Assembly (NCBI GenBank): GCA_015680685.1
Contig: MNCI01012628.1
Location: forward strand, 940,118-1,004,117
Length of the DNA stretch: 64,000 nt
Reading direction: 5' to 3'
Origin: Gnetum montanum
Lineage: Eukaryota > Streptophyta > Gnetopsida > Gnetales > Gnetaceae
Part shown: positions 22,135 to 34,194 of the stretch, piece after piece
How positions within the stretch are numbered: position 1 is the first letter of the stretch
Layout of the letters: each line of letters starts with the position of its first letter
Position numbers and translations under genes: made by a program
The notes under the pieces: generated by a model
Told to the model about the DNA's origin: nothing
Seen by the model: only the letters and a program-made list of their open reading frames with translations
Database searches by the model: none

Positions 22135-22620
22135 TTAAGGTTGAGTTACTTTTACTATGAACATAGCTACACCTTTCTTAATTAGTATTTTGGATTGTTT
22201 GATGGTTATTATGAGAATTATATTTGCTTTTTCCACCCTCCTTAGAATCTTAATTCCATTAGTGATTGGCATTTTCAACACATGGGTTCTAAAGTAGGCA
22301 ATAACATTAAATATTTGAAGGAATGACATTCCTAGAATTGCATATAAATCTCCTAATTGAAATTTGAAAAATTCATTAGAAAAAGAAAGTTTATAAAGAG
22401 AAAAGCTGATTTCACCATACTTGGTATGCTTACTCACAAATGTCTTATCTGCAAGTTCAACTTTAGTAACTTTCTTTGAAGGTAAGGTTAGGTTTAGTAT
22501 TTTAACTAAATTTGGTGAAATAGAATTATCACTAGCACCAATATCAAATAAAATTTTGACCTCCTTACCCTTTATTGAACCTTCAAAATTGGGTAACGTA
22601 AATTGAAATTTCTACGAACC
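22135..22620 (-). pseudogene. Retroviral-type aspartic protease relic
   Basis: The frame at 22,437-22,135 carries LGDLYAILGMSFL, matching the second conserved protease block of Ty3 elements (D-x-ILGM-x-FL). The DxG active-site block should lie just upstream (near 22,540) but is decayed. It would have cleaved the Gag-Pol precursor. Confidence 0.6.
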
Positions 22621-22639
22621 TAACTTGGTTTATGTCAAT

Positions 22640-24133
22640 TTTTTTTCAATATAGTCAAAGCAGTTGGTTGGTCTTTTCCATTAATTATAGTGTCATTGGG
22701 CTTTTGTTTCCTAAGTGGATTTCTTTGAATTTTGGGTTGCTATTTTGGACAATCCCACTTGAAGTAGTCTTTACTATAATTAAAGCAACTAGTTCAAGTT
22801 TTCTTAGTTGGTCTCTCTTCTATGGTTACTTGCTGTAGGATTGCATTTCTTACCTAGTTCAGCTCTTCATAATCCTTGGAAATTCTATATGCCTCATCCA
22901 CTATCTTTAAATTATGGTAGCATGTTTGAGAGTGTAATTGGGCCAGCAGTCCATTTATGAATTAGAAGGCTAACTAGTTTTCATCTTGATAACTTTCATA
23001 TCTTGATAGATCATAAAACTCCTTGTTATAATCCTTCACTAATTGTTGATCTAGTCTTAGTGAGTTAAATCACATCTTATTCTCCTTAAAGAAAAAATTT
23101 GTACAAATTTTTTCTCAAAGTCTCAATAAAAACTATGCTAGTTCATGATCAATCCTTGAGGATTTAGACCATCACATTATGGTAAGTTCCCTTAGATACA
23201 TAGAGATAACTTCTAGTTGTTTTTGGTTTGATATGTTTAACATGTCAAAGTAGTTCTTCATAGTGTCGAGCTAATTTTTTAGTTTAGCACAAGATCCCAA
23301 GGCTCCATCATAATGGTCAAGTTTTATCTTCTTGGCATGCACTTGGGTTAGTAATTCTCTAGGTAGGGTTGGCTAATTTCAATAGTTTTCTTCCTTTGGT
23401 CCTAAACTTGGTCCTTGAAATGAGATTTCATATCATTGGCAAGTAATTTATGGGAATTGGTCTTGATATTTATCTTAGGATTGGAATTGGTCTTGTTAAT
23501 AATCTTTTGGTTGGGGTTGATTTTGGTTATGATCTCTAGGTTGGTTTTGATTTTAGTTATAGGGTTGCATCAAATGATATGTTATCTATTTGATGGAGTT
23601 TGCAAATAAATCCATCTTTTCTTAGACTTCAAAAAATTTTCCTTTTGAGTTCTTGGACAAATTTCTAATCTCCTTCAACATATCTTACATATGCTTCTTG
23701 AATCCTTGATTTGCTTTATAGAGCTTCTCTTTAGTGCCTCTAATCTAATTAATTTGTTACTTAAGAGAATTCATTTGATCATTAACGTGGGCCTCCATGA
23801 TTCTCTAATGCATTCTCTAGGTTCCAAATATGGGGAGGTAGAGAGATAAGGTAAGATGACTATCTCTATGACTTCATTTTATCGGGACCATAGGTGGTTA
23901 GATAGTTGCTAGGAGGTGTTTGAACAACTAGAAAGAAATTTTTTCCATGTAACTAATCCAACTCTTTAGTGGAATTAAATTCAGAGAGTTGGAATTAAGT
24001 AGAGACTTCTATTTAGTTGTTAAGTCTCTTTTCTAATCTTACTATTTATGCCCAAATTAAAATTTTAAGATCTTTCATATAACCTTTGTTATGGGTTCAT
24101 ATCTAATTTCAGGGTCCCTAGGAGCCATTCTTA
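22640..24133 (-). pseudogene. gag of the chromovirus-like element
   Basis: Begins MAPRDPEIRYEP at 24,133, then breaks. A second readable stretch starts MEAHVNDQMNSL near 23,799 and leads into an Asn/Gln/Pro-rich zone (about 23,560-23,400). Many stops and frameshifts. Gag packages the element RNA. Confidence 0.55.
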
Positions 24134-24240
24134 CTATGCCAATGCATCCAGAAGGTTGAAATCTATAAGAAATGACTCTTTGATCATCGAAAAAAGCTTA
24201 CAAGAACAAACGTTATTACCATTTCAAGTTTCCTAAAAGT

Positions 24241-24309
24241 TGCATGAATTTTGAGACTTATCAAGAGGTCATCCATCCTAGTACTACTCCAAGACCACGG
24301 TGCTTAATT
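24241..24309 (-). repeat. 5S rRNA-like segment (3' half)
   Basis: On the minus strand this reads TTAAGC, a diverged stretch, then GAGTAGTACTAGGATGG, TGACCTC-TG and AAGTC, in the order and spacing of the 3' half of plant 5S rRNA, and it ends in TGCA. The 5' half is not recognisable, so this is not a 5S gene. It lies about 110 bp upstream of the gag start of the Ty3 element in the same orientation, where the 5' LTR should be. 5S-like segments in LTRs are the hallmark of Cassandra TRIM elements. Confidence 0.75.
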
Positions 24310-25903
24310 ACAAAATTTTCTTTATTAGGATATTGATATGCAAGTTTGAATGGTTTAGTCAAATTTGATCAAGATTGAATATTTAAATTTAAATTTAGAT
24401 TTCCATTTTTAATGAAAATTTTAAAATTTTCTACCTAGGAACTTTGGTGCTAATGGTGTCTACTAGTTGTTATAGTAAGAATCATCATAATTAAATTCAC
24501 AACAACCTTACATGAAATGAGATGACATTCTATGACCACTAAATAGTTCAAAGATATACCTTAAATAAAAAAGGAACTTTTAGATCATTAGAAAGACTAA
24601 TAGCCTACATTGTCTTTTTGCGAATAAAAAGTTAAACCTGAGTGATTAGATTACATAGAATATGTTGGTTTTTTTAAGAGTAGAAGATAATAATTTTTGT
24701 TTTTATTACATAATAGGAGTTTATTTTAATAAAATATAGGAAATTTATAAATTGATGGGTAGTTGTAATGTTATGTTGGTCCCAATCCATATATATATTT
24801 AATTTTTATGGTTATCTAGACATTGAAACTATATTGTATTATTTTTAGTAAATTTTATCCCACTGGTCATATTTGTATAATCAAGTCATCTCTTGGAAAT
24901 TTGTATCAAGGAATCATTAGTATAATTTTAGCAATAATTTCACTAGTTCATTATCAATTCATCAATCTTTCCTCAATACATTAATTTATCAATATTTAAC
25001 AACATCATTCATCATTATTTACTTAATCTTGGAAGTTGAATAGTTAGAATTGGGGACATTCACTCTTTTGATAATATCTCAGTCATTTAACAATATTTTT
25101 CAGTAATTCTAGATTTATTTGAAAGCTAGAATAGATGGATTTTTTTAGTTAAAATTTCATTTTAATATCTATAACAATTTGGGAGATATTTGCTTTGAGA
25201 TTTGGCAAATTTTTCAAGTCATGAAATTTTATCAAAATGAATGATAACAAATGATTAGATTATTTCTCACTTATCTCATAATGATTTGATGTAATTATAT
25301 ATTTATTTGAAAGCTAATATCTATGGGAAGATTTCTCTTAAATTTTTTCTTCAGGAACTGAATAACTTGTGACTTAACATCTCCTAAAGTTTCACTATTA
25401 GAATTACCTTGATTTTTGATAGGTTGGAAAGAATATAATATAACCTTAGCTTCTACATATCTTTTGTAGTACTTCTTATTTCTAAATTGTAGATAAATAC
25501 ATAATATTTTCAAAAATATAAATTATATTAGTTGATTCATTATGAAGTTGATGTGGAGCCTACCTCAATAGACCCCAAAAGGACCCATTTCATAAGCTTT
25601 GTAAGAAAATTTAGCTTATAAAACAAGAACAACATAATAAAATGGAGAAAATCTTCATTTTGTTAAGAATAATATTAAAATTTAGTGAAATACATCAAAA
25701 ATGAGGAGCCAAGCTTAATTCACAACTCTCCCAAGGATCTTAAAGGCAACACACATCCCCTCTCAATCCTCAATTGCTCACCATGGAGCTAAAGCTCAAG
25801 AAAAGACACTTATAAGAGATTCTCTCATCCTCTCTCAAGTGCTATACCTTAACTCTCAATTGATCCTTCATGCACAAGCTAAGCTTTAAGGATGTTTTCC
25901 CTT
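24310..25903. other. No gene recognised, very AT-rich
   Basis: No coding signal. It could contain the rest of the 5' LTR of the Ty3 element, but no matching partner was seen. Confidence 0.4.
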
Positions 25904-26190
25904 AAGAAACTCACCTGACTCCTTAGGGTCTTAACAAGCTCTCAAGCTTCATAACGTATGCTTTCCCTCAATAAATACATCCAACCCCTCAAGGTCTTAA
26001 CAAGCTCTTAAGATTTACAATGAATGCTTTTTCTCAAGAAATACATCCAAACCCTTAGGGTCTCAACAAGCTCTCAAGCTTTACAATGAATGTTTTCCCT
26101 CAAGAAAATCATCCCACTCCTTAGGTTTTCAATAACCTATCAAGCTTAATAAAAGATGTTTTTCCTAAAGAAATACATTCAACCCCTTAG
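25904..26190 (+). repeat. 66-bp tandem repeat, about 4.4 copies
   Basis: Unit starts at 25,904, 25,970, 26,036, 26,102 and 26,168 are exactly 66 bases apart. The unit reads AAGAAATACATCCAACCCC, then TTAGGGTCTTAACAAGCTC, then TCAAGCTT and a short AT stretch ending TTTTCCCTC. Copies differ by scattered substitutions. Confidence 0.9.
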
Positions 26191-26504
26191 GGTAAATTTA
26201 CAATGGAATGAGAGACAAGAATGAATTAAATTAACTCTTGAAATTTCTTGCTTTGAAGCTCAACACAAAATACAATAAATGATAGAGAGATGAGGATCTT
26301 GACTTTACAAAGATATATATAATTGTTGCTCAACACATCAAAAGATAGAGAAGATGAGAACCCAAACTTTACAATGATGTATATCAATGCTTGCTTATAT
26401 TTCCTTCCCAATTTCATTTTCTTTGCATTTAGGTTTGTCTTTCCTTTATGTGTTTATTACCCTCCATTTTCCCATTGGAATTCCTACAATGAGTAGAAAT
26501 AGCT

Positions 26505-26770
26505 AATTGAGATGTCTTACTCATGGCCTAGGATGTATAACTAATTTTGGCTACTTCCAGGTGAGACTTCTTGTCTAGGCTCAAGACATCATGGGTAAAG
26601 GTAAGATGTCTTCTTGAATTATTAGACATCTTCTCTTGGTACGAGATGTCTTCTATTTGTGCAAGACATCTTGCTTGAGATCTGGGATCTTAGTAGAGAT
26701 ATCTCCTATTAGCTTGAGATGTCTTAATAAGTGTGAGATGTCTTCTCTTGGATTTGAAAAATCTTCTATC
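26505..26770. repeat. Cluster of AGATGTCT / AGACATCT motifs
   Basis: About ten octamers of the type GAGATGTCTT or its reverse complement AAGACATCT occur in some 260 bp, in both orientations. There is no coding frame of note on the plus strand; the minus-strand frame at 26,925-26,653 is Lys-rich and arises in part from the motif itself. Could be a regulatory array in an LTR U3 region, or just a short-repeat expansion. Confidence 0.55.
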
Positions 26771-28282
26771 CTCATGATCCTCTTCAGTTTCTTACATCTT
26801 CTCTCAAAATATAGCATGTTGAATTTTTTATTCTTTTTCATTTTTTGGTCTTCTTGGTATGCCAAATGCATCTTCCTTGGCCTATAAGATCTCATAAAAT
26901 ACATTGACAAGTTCTTCATTTTCACAATTTTGATACATCAGAAAAGTTAACAATCTTCTCCTTTTTGGTGATGTCCAAAACTTGAACCATGGGTTACCAT
27001 GAAAGTAATGATAGGAATACATAAATATAAAATTGCTAGATAAGATAATAAATTCTCTATTGTAGTAAGGAGAAGAAAGGATGGTAAGTTACGAATTGAT
27101 AATTACACAACCATCAACAATATTTCCAAAACTACCAAAAGCAGGACACAAATTTACTTGATCAAATATCTCCTCAAATCATTGTCTTTGATAGATACAA
27201 TATGCATACCAAGTTTTAAAAAAAATATGTGGCCAAGATATTATAGTGTAAATACTCCTTAACCTAACAACATGATATTCCAAATAAACAAGAATGGCAT
27301 AATCTCAAAAAAATGTCCTAATAGTATATCCTCAAAATTACTAGCAGCATCTCCTCATCATAACTTAACACAACATATGCAATGATAACCATGTCACATT
27401 AAAAATATATATCCATTTCATAAGCATGTAAAAGAAAATATGTATCCATATCATGTCCAACCTCAAATTCTATCAACATCTCAAGGATAACATCAAGGAT
27501 CATACCAAAAAATCTTCCCATTTTTGAACATCACAATAAAGAAGTGCTCACTATCTGCCCACTAATCTTTGTGTTATCATTGGAATTTAAAACAACATGA
27601 GTAGAAATGAGTAGGCTTGTAAGTCTCTTCTTCCTCATCATCATTGCTAGTGCTAGAGTAGAAGATCTATCTAGATAAGGACAAGATGGTATTATGTTGA
27701 TATTTCTTGGGAACATATTGTTCCTAATGCTCTATAACACCAAAAAAGATGTCCATATCCTTATGCTAAAATGTCTATGGAACTTCTTAGAGAATGTTTC
27801 AGAAGACTTCTCCTACATAAGTGGCCTTGAAGATGATGGTTATGGGTAAGGAACAAGATCCTTCTACTAATGTTTTGGAGCTCCTACTAGCTCCTCTAAA
27901 TATAATGCATCTTTTGAAAAATAGGCTAACATTCCTATTTCAATGTATCTCCTTTAATGTGATATGTCTGATTTAAACATGTTCTCTTATGAACTAATCT
28001 TTTATTTCACTGTGCTTTGTCCTTCAATGTTGAATTTGATTCTGTGTCATTGTTGTACTCACTTTGAATATTTTCAACTTAATTCAGATAATTGGATATA
28101 CTCTATGGATTTTTAGCACTTGGTCATCTTTAGAAATCTATATTTAATGTTTCATGTGATCTGTAGCGTTGTTTCTAGTCTTTTATCTTCAGCTTGCCAA
28201 AAATAATGTTTCACATCATCAGTCACATCATTTTGGCTTCACTTCTAGTTTTGATGTCTAGAATCTATTTCATCTTTGAGGT
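26771..28282. other. No gene recognised
   Basis: AT-rich DNA without a supported reading frame. Confidence 0.4.
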
Positions 28283-28520
28283 CCAATGTTAGCATTCATC
28301 TTTAGCTTTTAAAATTTCACATCAAATTTACTTTTAACACCCTGCGTTACACTTTTGATGTTCAATGTTAATTTCATCTTTGCTATCCAATGTTAGCATT
28401 CATCTTTAACTTCAATATTTGATGTTAAATTTACTTTTTACACCCTAGATCAAACTTTCGACATTCAATGTCAGCTTTTATCTCTAGCTTTGAATGTTTT
28501 GTGTCAAACTAATTTTGACA
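28283..28520 (+). repeat. Diverged tandem repeat, about 104-bp period
   Basis: CCAATGTTAGCATTCATC occurs at 28,283 and 28,387, each followed by a similar stretch ending in ACACCCT and a CATTCAATGT-like block. A third partial copy follows near 28,464. Confidence 0.55.
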
Positions 28521-30459
28521 TCTTATTTCAGATTTTTCTTTCAACATCTTTCATCAAACTTTCTTTCAAAGTTTGACATCAATTTGTCTTTAACTTTTAA
28601 CGTTCTACATCATACTTTTAACATCTAACATCAAACTTTATAATCTACATCATTTCTCCTATCCAGAACCTTATATAAGCTTTCAAAATATTCTATGCAT
28701 CCCATTGCATCATTTCTACATAGTCTAGGAGGCATTTTCAGCCTATATATAAGAGAATACCTCGAAATATAAAGTGATCACATCTATAATCATTCGACTA
28801 GTATTTCATCATTTTCAAATGCTTAGATCTCATTGGTGCTTTGCTGCTAAGAGATATGTTATTTAATTCAACTCTTTTTTTCTTTCCTCTCTCTCTTCTT
28901 ACTAACATATTGTATCCCCTTCATGTTATCCTCTTAACATGTGAATATCCATAAAAAATGAAATCAATACACTAATTTGACTTCTCTTTTGTAATTGTTA
29001 GCTACTAGATCTACTTTTGTTCCTATTGGATTTGCATCAGTGCACTCATTGAAGCAAGAATAGGATAATAAAGCTCCTCATCAAATGCCTCTAATCTCTA
29101 GTAATGTTCTTGAACTTACTTTTTCAAGTTCTTTTCTATCTTGTTTAATCTAGATTTTCTATTTTGGGATCTTCTATCTATAGTTTTACCCAAATTTACT
29201 TTAAAAGGAAAATCTTGTGTGGTATATTAAATATCTTTGACTACATACAAGATGGTTATAATGTTAAATTACATTGGAGATATTTTGAGTTAAAATTTTC
29301 AATTACATTCTTTTATTTAAATTTATACAAATTCATTAGTCATATTATCTTTTTATAAAATTTATTGGTTCTCAACTATAATTATGCTAAGCATTATAAT
29401 TTTTAATGATTATCGCATTTTGATATTTGTTGTATCATTTTAGTTTGCATCTAAAAGATGTTAACATTCATAGAGCAATTTAGTTATATCTTAAGTAGAA
29501 ACAATGATAAGATTTGCTAATGTATGTGTTGTGAATAATTGCATATATAATTAAGAAATTAGAATGAAGAAAAGTAGTCATACTAAACTTAAATGGTGTG
29601 CTTGTAAAGGATGTACATTTTTCAAATGCAGAAGAATTAAAAAAGTATACTAGAAATTATGATGTTAGTCTACTACTTTATTTGACCTGGTTTTCATGAG
29701 TTCTTGACTCAATTAACTAGAGAAGAATTCAAATACACTTTCTAGTCATTAGCTCAGTTCATCAATATTAAAAGAATAGCAAGTTGTCTTATCGAAGATC
29801 TAGCTAAAAAATTAAACTTTACTTGGTGCCAAACACAATGTTGGAAGCATTATTAGAAAGATACTGTGCTTCATATTTTTCAAAAGCCTTTTCACTAGTT
29901 TTTTTAAATGTATGGTACTCAATATGTATGAGAGAATGTAATCATAGTTGATGACACAGATGACAAAATTCTAGATGAGGACAAGGAAAATTCATTAGGC
30001 TAAAAATATAATCCTAATAATCGTAGTGATAACTATTTTTTGGGGCAAAATTAAGAACAACTATGTCACAAAGAACAACTCATATGACTCATTTTAGATG
30101 GTTGTTGGTCTCTAGTACCACCAAGGGACAAATGCCTCCAAATAGCCTATGCTAATGTAAATAAGCTAAATATGACTAATTTTGAATAATAGTAAAGATT
30201 GATCTCTAAAACAGGAAGATCAATTTAAGGAATTGATGTTTTACATGTAATTAATTTTCTATTCCTTTCAGGTATCTCTTAACATAAATAAAGAAATTGA
30301 ATAACTCTTCTATAGGTCTAGCTTCAAATATTGCACAACATACATATAGTGAATAATGCATTTTATAGAATACGTCAATATCAAACTCTAAGCTATCTAC
30401 TAGCTAACTTCTCAAAGAAAGACCACAAAAGTTTTGCTAAATGGAGTGAGAAAACTAAG
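28521..30459. other. No gene recognised
   Basis: AT-rich. A TATA-like CTATATATAAGAG occurs at about 28,743, and plus-strand stretches around 29,590-29,930 read like a worn retroelement frame, but I cannot name it. Confidence 0.35.
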
Positions 30460-31308
30460 TGATGAGTGGTGAGGTACCCCTATGCTCAACCGTACGAATA
30501 TGAGCGTGTACACACGATTCAGTCGAACCTCGCAAACAGACTAGTTGTGGCATCTAGATAGTTACACGTTGATCGCAGTTTGCTATCTTTCCACCTGGAC
30601 TAGTATTTGCTTTGTCATGTATGGTTTAGTCTAGAGTGAGGTGTATGGTGTGGTTTTTAATACTATGCTACTCGTAGAGATAGTTGAAAATAATCGTGAT
30701 TAAGCTAATAAGCAATATGGAGTAAAATCTAAACTAGCTTAAGTGCAATGAGCATCTGTCCTTAATCATTCGTACACATCTTGGACCTCATGTACTACCT
30801 TTGGGATTACAAAGCACACGTTACTTGAGCACCATTAAGTACGCTACTGGGTTACCAAGTAGTTACACTTAAAGGTTCGTGATTAAGACATACTCATTCC
30901 GCATTAATAATAGGAATAGTAAATAACGATAAATAAATATTAACTAAGGAAACAATAAATAACAATAAATAATTAAACAATTAAAAACTAAGTGAATGCT
31001 ACAATGATGTAGTAATCTTGATCTTTATTGTCAATTGTGTGCATGCCCAAGTACGTCACACTCAAACAAAGGTTTCGTACAATTACAAACATCACACTAT
31101 GGGCATGCACTTGGAAAAGAGCTGGAAACCAACTGAAAATTGACAAAAAGACTCTATCCTACAACTTACCAACTAACTCCCTTCCTATGTTCTTGAATGC
31201 TATATTAATAGGCCTACACAGGAATCATGATATTATGTATTCAATATTGTTATCTAGGCTGTGATATCACATATCCAATATTGGGGCTTGGCAAGCCATG
31301 ATTCATCA
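30460..31308 (-). repeat. LTR of element A (3' LTR)
   Basis: 849 bp, with termini TGATGA...TCATCA in plus-strand view. Matches 38,686-39,539 throughout. Its minus-strand U3 has GTGATATCAC (31,261-31,270) next to CCAATATTGG and a TATA-like stretch near 31,200. The purine-rich tract (CATGGAGG, about 31,317-31,310) abuts it, as a polypurine tract should. Confidence 0.85.
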
Positions 31309-31479
31309 TACCTCCATGATTGAATAACAACTCGTCCTCAAGTCAAATAATCAAAATGAGAACGAGTTCCTTTGATTACACAATGGATATATATGAGATT
31401 ATTGATTAACTATGAATTACTTCATGCTGTAGTGTGGAATTAAACAAAACAAAATTGGGACACAAACTCAGAGTACAAA

Positions 31480-34194
31480 AGACAAAATTGTTGGAACTCA
31501 TGTGGTTCCTGGTGGTGGTGGCTCCTCCATGGGCCTCTTCCCCTTATCTTATGCTCCAAGTTTTGGAAATGGACTTCTCTAGAGGAGTACTTGAAGCTTT
31601 TCTTCTTTAGTTTGGGGATCATGTGTTGTCCATGCTGATGTTCTAATATTTGATGGAGTTGACACCTCACATGGGCACGATAGTTGCAGAAACATCTGAT
31701 TGGCTTTGACGTACCAAGCTGCAAATAATCGTCATTCCTCCTCATAGGATCTGGCTTTGTCTCTACATTCTTGGTAATCTATGAGCCATCGAGCCAAATT
31801 CATCGTGACATATTTTTATCCTTGGTAGTTGGTCTTGACCACCCCTAATTCAGAATTTTCTACCTCTAATTTTTGTAGTGTCTTTTTGTGTTTCAAAAAT
31901 TTTGCTTCATACTTGGCATAGGTGGCTACTACTTGCTTCTCTAATTCTATCCTTGGACTTCCTACTATCAACATGGCCAAGTTGGCATACCACAGGTTTG
32001 CCAACTCCATGTATGCAGTGAGATCCTATATCTATAGGTCCCAGCTCTTTAATTCTGCTTGGTGGGCAAAGGCATNTCTTAGCCAGAGAAAATAGAACCC
32101 TCTCAATGAAGGAGGTACATGTGATCCGTTAGAAGATGGCTATTGAAATAAACACATGGCAAAATGAGGCTAAGCGACATGAGAAGCTAAAGAAGCATTT
32201 TAGAGATCAAGTGAGGATGTACAAGTAGATCATTGAGAAAGAAATCCATATGGCCAAGGCCCATATCAACACTCTTAGTGCTCAAAACGCTTACTAGTGA
32301 GCCATATTGGATACTTATGCCTTTGCCCACCAAGCAGAATTAAAGAGCTGGGACCTATAGATATAGGATCTCACTGCATACATGGAGTTGGCAAACCTGT
32401 GGTATGCCAACTTGGCCATGTTGATAGTAGNCATTTTATTCTCCTCTAACAATTATTTAGTTGCTCCATCTGAAATAACTCTAGCTAGTCTATTGGGATT
32501 AATTGGGACAGATCCCGCTGTGCAACTTACTGGGCGACGAACTTCTCTTGAAGTCTTTTCAACTCATCCTATGCATGTTCTGCCCTAAATTTTGCCATGA
32601 CTAGCTTTCCTTTTATGGAGATGAGGCTTAATTATGTTGTTGTGACATCTTGAGGGATGTCAAATAAGGACATCATCACTTGTCCTGTCTGTAGCAACTG
32701 ATCCAAAACATCCTCATGATCTACAGGAGTCATCAAGGGACTGGCTAAGGTTTGAGCATTGTGTGCTCCTATAAAATCTATTGGTGGCATAACAGGGACA
32801 CTAAATGATTCTTTGATGTGGTCTACAACCACTTTTTCTGATCCTGCTGCATCCTAGTGTTGCATAATCACTATTGTAGCGCCTTCATCAGTTTCTAATT
32901 GTACTTGAAAAGATTCAGTGTTTCTAGAGATTTGTTGTGACCAATGTGATTCCCCTTCTCTTGTTTGAATAGAAAACTTTCCCTGTGCGTGATCAATGAA
33001 AACCATGGGCTGTACGGCATTGTCAATAACCTTGAAAAGGTTAGCCTCATCATGACTCCCCCAATTGACCATTTTTGCAATGGCCCTGAGATGGCTCATC
33101 GACGGTCAATAATCCTATGGTGGCAGCAACAATTGGTCTTGCTGGCCTATGGGTTGTGTGCTGGGCCCTACTTCCTATTGTTGACTGGGCCTTATGTCTG
33201 GAAGTTAGCTTGGCTTAGTTGTTTGAGGTGCAGTGGGCCCAACCATCTACTATTACTCAAGCTCCAATGTCTCACTAGCATCTTTCCTTGGTGCTGGTGG
33301 CTTCACTAATTCGGAAAATGAGGCATTTTGAGCCTTTTTGGGGATTTCATTGGTGTACCCTAGAATTTCAACACATTAGCATAGCTTCTTGATTAGGTAG
33401 GGAAAAAGAAATGCAAACTTCCCTATCTTACGTTCTTCAAACTACCTTAATATTTCTGTGAGATATAGATGGGGTAGGTTGGCATCAACCTTGCCTATTA
33501 GGAATGCACTTTCTCTAGCTGCATAGGTGGAAATTCTATTTAATCCTTTTGTTGAGAAGAGGTGATAGGTGCCAATTTTAAAATAGATCCTCTCTTCAAG
33601 TGTGAGCTATCCATATGTTTTATCCTCCTTGCTGTATGCCCTTTTTAACCATATTTTCCATGCATTAGCCTTAGAGCAAGTGGATAGGTGAGTAACCTTA
33701 GGCCCTGTATTCAGAAGGTTCAGAACTTTTGAAATGGCCTTGGCAGAGAAATCAATTGAAATCCCACCAATATCAGTGGTGGTGCCTTCTTCCTTGTTAT
33801 GCCAAAATTGGTACGTCTTCCCCAAGTACCAATCGCCACTCTCTGAGAGAATAGGCCACAGTGGAGACCCTTTATGTTGATCTTTGACTGACTTAAGGGA
33901 AAATTTGGTAAAAGGTTCAAAATTGAGTTCCACGATCACTGCTATTGACGTGGACCTTTCCCAAATTTCTTGAATGCATTTGGGAGACAACGTGAGATGT
34001 TGTCCCTATTCAGGTGCCTTGCCTTCTCCCCCTTCTACATGCCTAGATTGTGCAGTAACAGGAGGTTCTTGATGAATGCTGAATGATTGTGCCTCTTGTT
34101 CTGCATGTTCTATGGAAGGCACTAGGCCTCTGCCTCTCCTTGGTCGTTTGGATGCACCTTGAGAGGGTCCTCCCTATTGTCCTCATTTAGGGGC
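31480..34194 (-). pseudogene. ORF2 of element A, unidentified retroelement protein
   Basis: I cannot name this protein with certainty. In order: an ATG at 34,194, a basic NLS-like stretch (KRPRRGRG), a globular region with WYLGKTYQFWHNKEEGT (33,810) and then FLIGKVDANLPHLYL and FLFPYLIKKLC, and an acidic middle part (33,099-32,632). A charged, probably coiled-coil region follows (KLKKHFRDQVRMYK; HKKTLQKLEVENSELG), and then a Lys-rich end. The middle blocks recall the plant-specific 'putative plant transposon protein' domain found in Athila-type elements; that is a resemblance from memory. Many stops. One piece (32,077-32,430) is inverted in this assembly. ORF2 is preceded by a spliced-acceptor-like site in element B. 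Confidence 0.55.
32076..32431. other. Inverted contig piece between two single Ns (assembly artefact)
   Basis: N occurs at 32,076 and 32,431. Bases 32,317-32,430 are the exact reverse complement of 31,962-32,075 (114 bp), ending right at the Ns. The ORF2 coiled coil reads on the minus strand on both sides but on the plus strand inside this piece (from ATGGCTATTGAA at about 32,138 through MELANLWYANLAMLIV). Turning the piece around would make it overlap the left contig and continue the frame. It is a mis-oriented filler, not biology. Confidence 0.9.

Larger units (their letters stand above)
19400..24160 (-). mobile_element. Decayed Ty3/gypsy element, chromovirus-like
   Basis: On the minus strand the order is gag (from about 24,133), protease, RT, RNase H, integrase, and a chromodomain-like tail, which is the Ty3/gypsy order. 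All frames are broken. A decayed primer-binding site (TTGGCATAGTAAG at about 24,155-24,143, compared with the TTGGTATCAGAGC used for initiator tRNA-Met) precedes gag. I could not delimit two matching LTRs. Confidence 0.75.

Noticed and set aside
24241-24309. Functional 5S rRNA gene
   Set aside because: Only the 3' half is recognisable, and the internal control region is diverged.
31962-32430. Perfect 114-bp inverted repeat as a hairpin or foldback element
   Set aside because: Both arms end exactly at single Ns and the reading direction of ORF2 flips inside, so it is an assembly orientation error.
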